From: Myxococcales bacterium
GTDB taxonomy: Bacteria; Myxococcota_A; Polyangia; Palsa-1104; JAEUJZ01
Assembly (NCBI GenBank): GCA_016794365.1
Contig: JAEUKB010000096.1
Span: forward strand, 1-64,000
DNA: 64,000 nt
Reading direction: 5' to 3'
Within the stretch, counting starts at the first letter, position 1. Every line of letters begins with the position of its first letter. Positions 52,864-60,947 of the stretch are shown here, in pieces. The position numbers were made by a program, and so were the translations under genes. Under the pieces are notes generated by a model. It worked only from the letters and a program-made list of their open reading frames with translations, was not told where the DNA came from and did not search any database.

Positions 52864-54684
52864 ATGTCAAACGGTCCTTCCGCACAACACAGCCCGGCTT
52901 CGGCATCTGGTTTCTCCGCTTCTGACTCACTGGGTTCCGCTCGTCACAGGGCAAGACGATCGAAGACGCTTGGATCTTCTCTGCTGCTGGTTGCGACACT
53001 GCTTGGATCGGGACACGTCCACAGTGCGACGCAGCCACCGACAGTGCAGCGCAGTGCAGCCAGCCAACAGTTTGCGTCGCTCGTCGATGACTTCGTGTCA
53101 CAGCTGGGCAAGCACTATCCGACGGAAGCCACCGATCTGGGCCTGCATCAGTTCGATCATGAGCTGGAAGATCTGAGCCCAAGCGGTGTGCAAAAGACGC
53201 TGAGCTGGCTTGCGACGTGGGACGCTCGGCTGGCAGCGCTCGACAAGAGCAAGCTGCTCGACGAAGAACGGTTTGATCTTCAGCTTTTACGCCACTCGCT
53301 TTTGACGCGACGCTTTGTGCTGACCGAGCTGCCGGAACATCGTCGCCGACCGCTGGCTTATTCGGCGCTGGCGTCGGAATGCGTCAATCAGCTGCTGAAG
53401 CGAAACTTTGCGCCGCTTGAGGTGCGAATGAAGGCAGCGATCTCGCGACTGCGCAGAGCGAGCGCGCTCATCGACTTGGCACCAAAGAACCTGGATCAGC
53501 TCTCGGTTGCGTCGGTGGAAGTGACCCTGCGTACGCTGCCCGCGACGATTGCGTTCTTTCGCAGCGACGTGGTGAAAGCGTTTTCAGAGATCCGCGATCC
53601 AGCACTTCAAGCGCAGCTACACGAGGCAAGCTCGGCTATTGTGTCGTCGCTGGAGCGCTTTGGAGACTTCCTACGTAAAGACGGAAAAGCGAAGGCGTCA
53701 CCGCAGTTTGCGCTGGGTCCAGCACTGTTTCAGCGTGCGCTGTTTGCGGAAGAGATGATCGAGACGCCCACGTCGGAGCTGCTTCAGCAAGCAGAGGCCG
53801 AGCTTCAGCGCCTGCGCAGTGAGTTCCAGAAGACCGCCGCGCTGATCGATCCAACGCGCAGCGCTCACGAAACCCAGACGCTGGTTAGCCAAGATCATCC
53901 GAAGACCGCAGAGCTGATTGACTACACCGCATCGAGGCTGGCTCAGCAGCGCAAGTTCTTGATCGACAAGCAGATCGTGACGGTTCCGTCGGATGTGCTG
54001 CCGCTGGTCCGAGAGACTCCGCCGTTTATGCGTGCGACGACGCTGGCATCGATGGATACGCCGGGTCCGTACGAAAAAACGAGCGAAGCGTACTACTACA
54101 TCACGCTCCCGGAGCCGAGCTGGCCGCCGGGTGAAGCGGAAGACTTTCTGCGTGGCGCACACAACCGACCACTCATTGATGTGGTGGCGATTCACGAAGC
54201 GTTTCCCGGTCACTACATCCAGTACTTGTGGCTCGGCAAGCTGAGCAAAGTGAAGCAAGTGGCGCAGGTGCGATCGAACTCAGAAGGCTGGGCGCACTAC
54301 ACCGAAGAGATGATGATGCAGCAAGGCTATAGCAGCGATCCGAAGGTGCGGCTGATGCAGCTTCAAGATGCGCTGCTACGAGCGGCTCGCTTTGTCGCGG
54401 GAATTCGCATGCACTGTCACGGGATGACGCAAGCGCAAGCGGAAGAGTTCTTCGTCAAAGAAGGACTTCAGATGAAGACGGTGGCCGAGCTGGAAGCGCG
54501 TCGTGGCACGCAAGATCCGCTCTATGTGGTCTACACGTACGGAAAGCTCCAGATCATGAAGCTGCGGCAGGACTACAAAGCGCAGCAAGGAAGCGCCTAC
54601 AGCCTGAAGAGCTTCCATGACACGCTGCTCGGATTTGGGCGCGCGCCCCTGGGACTGATTCGTCAGGTTATGCTCAAAAAGTAA
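52864..54684 (+). CDS. DUF885 family metallopeptidase
   Basis: 606 residues with a signal-like segment (about 35-57, ending VHSA) after a long basic leader. The zinc motif HEAFPGHYIQ (about 439-448) is the HExxxGH pattern of the DUF885 family, and a second zinc ligand region SEGWAHYTEEM follows about 30 residues later. The family resembles carboxypeptidases with a helical zinc-peptidase fold; biological substrates are mostly unknown. The ATG at 52864 has GAAGGAG five bases upstream. The enoyl-CoA hydratase gene begins almost immediately after its stop. Confidence 0.85.
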   Translation: MSNGPSAQHSPASASGFSASDSLGSARHRARRSKTLGSSLLLVATLLGSGHVHSATQPPTVQRSAASQQFASLVDDFVSQLGKHYPTEATDLGLHQFDHELEDLSPSGVQKTLSWLATWDARLAALDKSKLLDEERFDLQLLRHSLLTRRFVLTELPEHRRRPLAYSALASECVNQLLKRNFAPLEVRMKAAISRLRRASALIDLAPKNLDQLSVASVEVTLRTLPATIAFFRSDVVKAFSEIRDPALQAQLHEASSAIVSSLERFGDFLRKDGKAKASPQFALGPALFQRALFAEEMIETPTSELLQQAEAELQRLRSEFQKTAALIDPTRSAHETQTLVSQDHPKTAELIDYTASRLAQQRKFLIDKQIVTVPSDVLPLVRETPPFMRATTLASMDTPGPYEKTSEAYYYITLPEPSWPPGEAEDFLRGAHNRPLIDVVAIHEAFPGHYIQYLWLGKLSKVKQVAQVRSNSEGWAHYTEEMMMQQGYSSDPKVRLMQLQDALLRAARFVAGIRMHCHGMTQAQAEEFFVKEGLQMKTVAELEARRGTQDPLYVVYTYGKLQIMKLRQDYKAQQGSAYSLKSFHDTLLGFGRAPLGLIRQVMLKK

Positions 54685-54705
54685 GTGTCAGGGGGAGTCT
54701 TGGAG

Positions 54706-55482
54706 ATGCCGAGCCGTTTGCGTACCGAGCACCAAGGCAATGTGCTGGTGATCTCGCTGTCCAACTTGTCCAGAGCCAATGCGGTCGATGATGCGCTGCT
54801 CCTGAGCCTGCGTGAAGCGATCACTGCTGCGGCAGCTCACGGAGCGCGTGCGGCGGTGCTGACCGGCGCGGGAGGCGTGTTCTGTGCGGGCTATGATCTG
54901 AATGCGCTGCCTCCCGATCCGGATCGAAGCTGGCTGCGTGGACACGGAGAGCTGGAAGCGACGCTGCGACTGCTGCGGGAAGGTCCGCTCCCGACGGTGG
55001 CAGCGATGACGGGCGCGGCAGTGGGGGCCGGTCTGGAAATCGCGCTGTCCTGTGATCTGCGGGTTGCACACGCCGAAGTGGTGATGCAGATGCCGCCGGT
55101 CAAGCTCGGGATCGTCTATACGCTGGAAGGAATCTGGCGACTGGCGACGCTGTGCGGTGCAGCGCGAGCGCGTGAGCTGCTGCTGCTGGCCGAGCCGATC
55201 AGCGCCGAGACAGGTCACAAGCTGGGCTTGGTGTCGCGGATTGTGCCCGCCGATAAGGTGCTGGATACCGCGTGTGAGCTGGCACGCAAGGTGGCCATGC
55301 AGCCGCGTCCCGCCGTCCAAGGTACACGTCGCCTGATTGAACACCTTCTGCGCTCGGGTCCAGTGCTGAGCGAAGATCAGGCCGAAGAACTGCTGGCCCT
55401 GCGCCTCGAATCTTGGCAAAGCCCCGAAGCCCACGCTGCACGCCAGAGCCTACGTCAGCGCAAACGACCCGAGCGAAGCTAA
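54706..55482 (+). CDS. enoyl-CoA hydratase/isomerase family protein
   Basis: 258 residues with the crotonase fold: oxyanion-hole segments GVFCAGYDLN (about 60-69) and MTGAAVGAGLEIALSCDLRVA (about 105-125). One catalytic Glu position is occupied by PPVKLG rather than the usual PE.xLG, so the enzyme could be an isomerase, hydrolase or decarboxylase-like relative rather than a classical hydratase. The ATG at 54706 has GGGGGAG eight bases upstream; a GTG at 54685 directly after the preceding stop is less likely. It is probably cotranscribed with the DUF885 gene. Confidence 0.82.
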   Translation: MPSRLRTEHQGNVLVISLSNLSRANAVDDALLLSLREAITAAAAHGARAAVLTGAGGVFCAGYDLNALPPDPDRSWLRGHGELEATLRLLREGPLPTVAAMTGAAVGAGLEIALSCDLRVAHAEVVMQMPPVKLGIVYTLEGIWRLATLCGAARARELLLLAEPISAETGHKLGLVSRIVPADKVLDTACELARKVAMQPRPAVQGTRRLIEHLLRSGPVLSEDQAEELLALRLESWQSPEAHAARQSLRQRKRPERS

Positions 55483-55610
55483 GTGAAGCCGACGCGAAGC
55501 TGACCGAAGCCAACCGTCCAGCCACTGCCCGCGCCAACATCGCGCCAATCGAAGCGACACGGCATTGCTCCCTAGACGGGTGATGGAGTAAGCGGATAAG
55601 ATAGGCCGAA

Positions 55611-58013
55611 GTGTCTTGTCTCTCTCATCGCTTGCCTAGGGCACTCTATGCGCTCGTGCTTCTGTACGGGCTCTTGGCTTCCTTTTCGGCCCGAGCCAGC
55701 TTTTTTGACTCGTCGCCTGGAAAGCTCGCCAAAGGTCACGCCGAAATCGACGGAGCCGCCAACTGCGTCAAATGCCACCCGGCGGGAAGACGCGAGGTAG
55801 ACGACAAAAAGTGCCTCGATTGTCACAAGCCGGTTGCGGATCGGATTGCGCAAAAGATCGGTCTGCACGCTTCTCCCAAAGCGGCGGGCCGTCCGTGCGT
55901 GCTCTGTCACAAAGAACACCGAGGGCTCGACGCCGACCTGTTCGGCTGGGTCACGATGGGCGGTCAGCAGAAGTTCAATCACGACACCACAACGCGCTTC
56001 CCGCTTCAGGGTCGTCACTCGGTGGTGGACTGCAAAGACTGTCACAAACAGCAGACCAAGACGGGTCGTCCGAGCTTCCTGCTCGCACCGATGGCCTGCG
56101 TCGGCTGTCACAAGTCTCCGCACGGAGAGCTACACGAACAGGTCGCCAACTGCGAGCGCTGCCACGACGCCAAGAACTGGCGCGCGCTCGATCCGTCGAA
56201 GTTTGATCACAACCAAGACACGCGCTTCCCGATCGAGACCAAGCACGCGGGCGTTCCTTGCAATAGCTGTCACCCGCGCACGATGTTCCGACTGACCAAC
56301 TGGGCGATGGACTGCACGCCGTGTCACAAAAACGTCCACGGTGAGTCGCTGTTCGGTCAGAAAAAATGCACGCTCTGTCACAGCGCCAAAGTCGAGTGGA
56401 AGACCGTCGATTTTGACCACAACCACAAGACGCGCTTTGCGCTGGAAGGTCCGCACAAAAAGCCGTGTGCGTCGTGCCATCCTGCGACGGCAACCAAGTC
56501 TCCGGGGCGCAACTGCGATGCGTGTCACAAAGACGCGCACGAAGGTCGCTTCAGCAAGCTCGGTGAGTGCTCGACGTGTCACTTATCGACGACGTGGGGC
56601 CCCGAGCTGAAGTTTGAGCACAACAAGACGCGCTTTCCGCTCATCGGACGTCACGCCGCCGTCTCATGTCGCGCATGTCACCGAGGCAAAAACCCGGCGG
56701 AGTTTGAAAACTTCGACGCCATCGTCAAGGTCACGAGCACCGGCAAAGGCAAAAAGAACACAACGACGACGATCGACTGCATGGGCTGCCACCAGCACGC
56801 CAACGTCCACAAGAAGCAGTTCACGTCGGACCAGTGCTTGCAATGTCACCAAAAGCCCGGCGAGGTCAAACAGAGCGTCGATCCCAAAGCCGTCAATGAG
56901 CGCGTCAAGATCGGTCACGGTCCCGGCAAGCCATTCCAGCTGATCGATGGTCACGTCATCGATGGTGTGAAGATCAAAGACTGTCGCTCGTGCCACAAAG
57001 ACGATCAGTATCGCGACACGCCGTCGATGTGCGGAGCCTGTCACGAAGACCGTCTGCACAAAGGCTCACTCGGCAAAGACACCTGCAACAACTGTCACGA
57101 AGGTGCGCGCTGGGCTGCGACCAAGTTCAACCACGATCAGAGCAACTATCCTCTCGTCGGAAAGCACAAAGAAGCGCGCTGCGAAGGCTGCCATCCGTCT
57201 CGTCGCTACAAACCGACACCGATGCAGTGTAGCGACGGTGGATGCCACCTAAAGGACGATGCGCACAGACGCAGCCTCGGATTACAGTGCGAGTCTTGCC
57301 ACAGCCCGACGGGACAAAACAGCTTCGACCACAACGATCCGAAGGTCAAAGATCGCTGGAAGCTCGATGGCAAGCACATGGCGGTGCGCTGCCAAGGCTG
57401 CCATCCGTCGCAGAAGTACAAGCCAACTCCGACCCAGTGTCAGGAATGTCACGCCGATCCCGAAGCCCACAAGGGAGAGCTAGGCATTCGCTGCCAAGGC
57501 TGTCACGAGCCCGCGACGTGGAAGAAGATCCACACCGGACACGACATCTTCCCGGTTCGCTTCGGTGGTGCGCACGATCGCTTGTTCTGCAAAGAGTGCC
57601 ATCCGAGCGGACGCGTGCTGCAAGGACTGGCGCAGCTTTGCATTGGCTGTCACCAGCGCGACGACGTTCACCACAACTCGCTCGGGCCGCGCTGTAGCGA
57701 CTGTCACACCCAGCAGACGTTCACCGGCGCACGCTTTTATCACGACCGAGTGGGCTGCACGCTCACTGGCGTCCATCGCGTCTTGCCGTGCAGCGACTGT
57801 CACAAGGGCGGAAACTACGCGGGCGTCTCTCCGGCGTGTATTTCATGCCATCGCGACGACGCGGTTCGTGCGGCGGCCCTGCGCATTACCACCGACGGAC
57901 TACCAGCGGGTCAAGCCAATCGCCACGATGCCCAGGTAAGCTGCGGAAGCTGCCACAACACCGCAAGCTTCCGTGTCAGCCGCCTGGTGGGAACGGATTC
58001 GGTGTGTCGATGA
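55611..58013 (+). CDS. giant multihaem cytochrome c (30 potential haems)
   Basis: 800 residues: signal peptide (about 1-29, ending ARA), then almost continuous haem-binding motifs. I count 29 CxxCH plus one CX4CH (CSDGGCH), i.e. up to 30 c-type haems. Eight repeats of a FNH/FDH...(F/Y)PLxGxH...CxxCH unit show that it grew by internal duplication. It is exported and should act in the periplasm or across the outer membrane as an electron conduit. The next gene, an outer-membrane barrel, overlaps its stop by four bases. No NHL or other domain is present. Start: GTG at 55611 after AGG. Confidence 0.9.
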   Translation: MSCLSHRLPRALYALVLLYGLLASFSARASFFDSSPGKLAKGHAEIDGAANCVKCHPAGRREVDDKKCLDCHKPVADRIAQKIGLHASPKAAGRPCVLCHKEHRGLDADLFGWVTMGGQQKFNHDTTTRFPLQGRHSVVDCKDCHKQQTKTGRPSFLLAPMACVGCHKSPHGELHEQVANCERCHDAKNWRALDPSKFDHNQDTRFPIETKHAGVPCNSCHPRTMFRLTNWAMDCTPCHKNVHGESLFGQKKCTLCHSAKVEWKTVDFDHNHKTRFALEGPHKKPCASCHPATATKSPGRNCDACHKDAHEGRFSKLGECSTCHLSTTWGPELKFEHNKTRFPLIGRHAAVSCRACHRGKNPAEFENFDAIVKVTSTGKGKKNTTTTIDCMGCHQHANVHKKQFTSDQCLQCHQKPGEVKQSVDPKAVNERVKIGHGPGKPFQLIDGHVIDGVKIKDCRSCHKDDQYRDTPSMCGACHEDRLHKGSLGKDTCNNCHEGARWAATKFNHDQSNYPLVGKHKEARCEGCHPSRRYKPTPMQCSDGGCHLKDDAHRRSLGLQCESCHSPTGQNSFDHNDPKVKDRWKLDGKHMAVRCQGCHPSQKYKPTPTQCQECHADPEAHKGELGIRCQGCHEPATWKKIHTGHDIFPVRFGGAHDRLFCKECHPSGRVLQGLAQLCIGCHQRDDVHHNSLGPRCSDCHTQQTFTGARFYHDRVGCTLTGVHRVLPCSDCHKGGNYAGVSPACISCHRDDAVRAAALRITTDGLPAGQANRHDAQVSCGSCHNTASFRVSRLVGTDSVCR

Positions 58014-59788
58014 GGGGGAAGCTTCTTTTTGCGGCGCTGCTGCTGGCTGCTCCGTCGCTAGCCACCGCTGGACCGGTTTATCGCGGCAAAGTCTCGCTGA
58101 CCGGCTTCTACTACACCGAAGACGACGGCGTGGATCCGACGCTGAACATCGACAAGCGGATCGCGACCAACTCCAACCTGGGGCTGCTGGACTTCCGAGC
58201 GACGGTGCTGGCGTCGCGGATGTGGAAAGAGCGCATCGACTTCAAGCTCGATTTCCGTCTGCGACTGACCGGCAGCCTCGACTTCGAGCGCAAGTTCAAT
58301 ACCAACAGTCAGCTCTCGGGAGACGACTTTTATAAGACACCGCTTGGCATCTCGGCCCGAGGCTATCTCGGTGGACGTGAGTACGATCTGCGCGAAGCGT
58401 ATGTCACCTTTCGTCCTGTTTCGACGTGGCATCTGTCGCTGGGACGGATGTACGTGTCGGAAACCGATGCCATCAAGATCGACGGTGTTCGGCTTGCGCA
58501 CGACTTCGGATCGCACTGGTACGGAAGCGCGTTCGTCGGTGGCTATCCCAATCCCTACTCGCGATCCCTGTTCACCGACTACGTCGCACCGTGTGGCGCA
58601 GGCGTCGCGGGTCAGCGAAACACGACACCGACGCTGATTGCTGGACCGTTTGATCCGACGCCCGAAGAGCTGGCGACACAGCAGTGCCAGACCGACGGTG
58701 GAAAGTTCGGCATCGTCGGTGGAGTTGGCGCACGCTACACCTATAGCTCGCTGTGGGGCAGCGTCGGTGCCGCTGGGTCATTTTTTATGGGCCCTGGCGA
58801 CGGTGGCCAGGTCATTCCCAACCTGAGCGCCGTTACGCCGATGAATGGCAGTCCGATTCAGGAAAACCTGCGGCCTCCGTCGGATGCACTCGATGCACCG
58901 CGTATCTTTATCAGCTGGTTTAATTCCTGGCGTCCGCACGAGCGCGTCGATCTGATGAGCGATCTCGTCGTCGATCTGTACGGCTCGGCGGGACCGCAGC
59001 TAACGCGCGCCGTGATTCTGTCGTCTATCCGAGCGCTCAGCGACGATCGTCTGACGATTCGCCTTGGCTATTCACACATGTCGTCGCTGGCGATCAACAT
59101 GTATCTGTCGCGGCTTGTCTACAACCGGGCCGCCGGAACCACGCTCGCCGCCATCGGTGCCAGTGCCGTCGAAAACAACCTCACCGTCTTGCGTACAGGC
59201 CGCGACGAAGGACGTGTCACGCTCGACAGTCGCTTCTTCCGTCGTCTCGGCGGCTTCATCGAAGGACGTGTTCGCGCCCGCGCGCTCATCAACGGCGCAA
59301 GCGTTCCCGATGTCTACAACACCACGACGTACACCAAGAACACGTCGAACCTCGCTGGCGATGTCTCCGTCGGAGTCCGCGACACCGGATCACTGCTTGG
59401 CATTCGCGCCAGCCTGATCTACAGCCTGATCTTCGACTATCGCGCGACGAACCACATCGTCAGCTTCGACGTAGGCCGCGACTTTTGGAAAGAGCGCATC
59501 ACCGCGTCTCTCGGCTACACCGCAGCGATCACGACCGATCAGTTCGCCAATAATGACAAAGTGTTCTGTACGCCAAGTGACCCATTTTCTGGCTGCTTCG
59601 GAAAGCGCGCTGGCATGACCCACGAGGTCAACGCCCAGCTCGCTCTCAACCCATGGCGCACGCTGTTCTTCTTGGCGGATTACCGACTGATCGCGATGTC
59701 TTCGGAAGACCGCAAAGATCTACCGACCAAAGAAGTGCCGACCGTCATCACCCACGCGATCTTGTTCCGCAGCGAGTTCCGTTGGTGA
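58010..59788 (+). CDS. outer-membrane porin-like barrel coupled to the multihaem cytochrome
   Basis: 592 residues. Signal peptide about 1-20 (ATA|GPVY). The rest is rich in alternating aromatic/polar strands (VSLTGFYYTEDD, RVRLTGSLDF-type, LFFLADYRLIAM) and ends FRSEFRW, with a C-terminal aromatic residue as in outer-membrane barrels. Two Cys pairs occur (CGAGVAG, CFGK...C). The ATG overlaps the cytochrome stop (ATGA), giving a fixed stoichiometry. By analogy with MtrAB-type porin-cytochrome conduits it probably holds the cytochrome in the outer membrane; that is an inference because no sequence similarity to MtrB is evident to me. Confidence 0.75.
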   Translation: MRGKLLFAALLLAAPSLATAGPVYRGKVSLTGFYYTEDDGVDPTLNIDKRIATNSNLGLLDFRATVLASRMWKERIDFKLDFRLRLTGSLDFERKFNTNSQLSGDDFYKTPLGISARGYLGGREYDLREAYVTFRPVSTWHLSLGRMYVSETDAIKIDGVRLAHDFGSHWYGSAFVGGYPNPYSRSLFTDYVAPCGAGVAGQRNTTPTLIAGPFDPTPEELATQQCQTDGGKFGIVGGVGARYTYSSLWGSVGAAGSFFMGPGDGGQVIPNLSAVTPMNGSPIQENLRPPSDALDAPRIFISWFNSWRPHERVDLMSDLVVDLYGSAGPQLTRAVILSSIRALSDDRLTIRLGYSHMSSLAINMYLSRLVYNRAAGTTLAAIGASAVENNLTVLRTGRDEGRVTLDSRFFRRLGGFIEGRVRARALINGASVPDVYNTTTYTKNTSNLAGDVSVGVRDTGSLLGIRASLIYSLIFDYRATNHIVSFDVGRDFWKERITASLGYTAAITTDQFANNDKVFCTPSDPFSGCFGKRAGMTHEVNAQLALNPWRTLFFLADYRLIAMSSEDRKDLPTKEVPTVITHAILFRSEFRW

Positions 59789-59893
59789 TGAAAATCCGAC
59801 CAATTCAGTAATCCAAATTACTGTATCGAGCGATAAACTTCTCATTTCTGCCTCTTCTCTGCCACCTGGACGCTGTGGCATACTGGAGTCACC

Positions 59894-60769
59894 ATGCGCA
59901 GCAATTCCCGTCGAGGTCTTCTGCTCCTGGCCCTGCCCTGCTTGCTCCTTGGCTGCATTGGCCCAGGCTTGCTGACGGACGGAGGCAGCGTCGCCATGGG
60001 CAGCTTCAACAACGGCGCACTCCGTCGCGGACGCAAGCTGCCCGACGAAGGCCCCGGCTTCGTTGTTCCCACGATCTGGCGCGAGCGCGGCGCCAACTAC
60101 GGCACCGACGAAATTGTCTCGGCCATCATGCGGGCAGCCAAGCGCGTCGCCAAAGAGCATCCCGGTGGCACACTCGGCGTCGCAGACATCGCCATGAAAG
60201 GCGGCGGCGAAAGCAAGCTGCATCGCTCACACGAAAACGGCCACGATGCCGACTTGATCTATTACGCCGTCGATGAGGAAGGCCAGCCGATTGCGCCTGT
60301 GTCGGCGATGCCACGCTACGGCGCGGGCCTGCGATCCCTAACCGTCCGCGCGACGCCTGGTGTGACTTTCGAGGAATTTACGCCGCGCAAGTTCGATGTC
60401 CGTCGCAACTGGGCGCTGGTGCGTGCGCTCCTCGAAGATCCCGAGATCGAGATCCAGTTTTTGTTCATCCACAACCGCCTGCGCAACGTCTTGCTCCAGC
60501 ACGCGCGTGACCGTCGAGAAAATGAAGAGCTGATCGAGCGCGCCGAGGCTGTTCTCAAGCAGCCCGGTGACACGCTACCCCACGACGATCACCTGCACCT
60601 GCGCATCTACTGCTCCCCGAGCGATCGTGCGCTGGGCTGTCGCGACGGTGGCCCGCTGCGCTTCTGGCGCAAGCGCTACAAGTACATGCCACCGCGTCCC
60701 AAGCATGACAGCGCCGAGCTTCTGTCGAGCCTGGTTCGTCAGCGCACAACCACTCGCACCTTCCGCTAG
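59894..60769 (+). CDS. MepA-like murein endopeptidase, lipoprotein
   Basis: 291 residues. Lipoprotein signal (lipobox LLGC, Cys about 21). The M74/MepA fold motifs are present: HRSHENGHDADLIY (about 112-125), corresponding to SHxxGxDxD, and HDDHLHLRIYC (about 232-242), corresponding to HxxHxHxR, giving the zinc ligands. Such enzymes cleave the D-alanyl-meso-diaminopimelate crosslinks of peptidoglycan. An anchored lipoprotein form suggests wall remodelling at the outer membrane. GGAG lies five bases before the ATG. It is followed after 178 bp by the uvrA gene. Confidence 0.82.
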   Translation: MRSNSRRGLLLLALPCLLLGCIGPGLLTDGGSVAMGSFNNGALRRGRKLPDEGPGFVVPTIWRERGANYGTDEIVSAIMRAAKRVAKEHPGGTLGVADIAMKGGGESKLHRSHENGHDADLIYYAVDEEGQPIAPVSAMPRYGAGLRSLTVRATPGVTFEEFTPRKFDVRRNWALVRALLEDPEIEIQFLFIHNRLRNVLLQHARDRRENEELIERAEAVLKQPGDTLPHDDHLHLRIYCSPSDRALGCRDGGPLRFWRKRYKYMPPRPKHDSAELLSSLVRQRTTTRTFR

Positions 60770-60947
60770 CCTTCGCTTTTCCCGCTTGATTCGCTGTCGC
60801 GTTCGCTCGTCGAGCGCTCGACTTGCCGTCTGAAGCCGCTTTTTCCCTCTTTTCGATCGCAGCGTTGTGCGCTTTTCTGCGCAAGCTTCATCCAATCAGC
60901 GTGCGCGACCCACACAACGTACCGTCGCGTCCGTCAGGAAGGCCACG

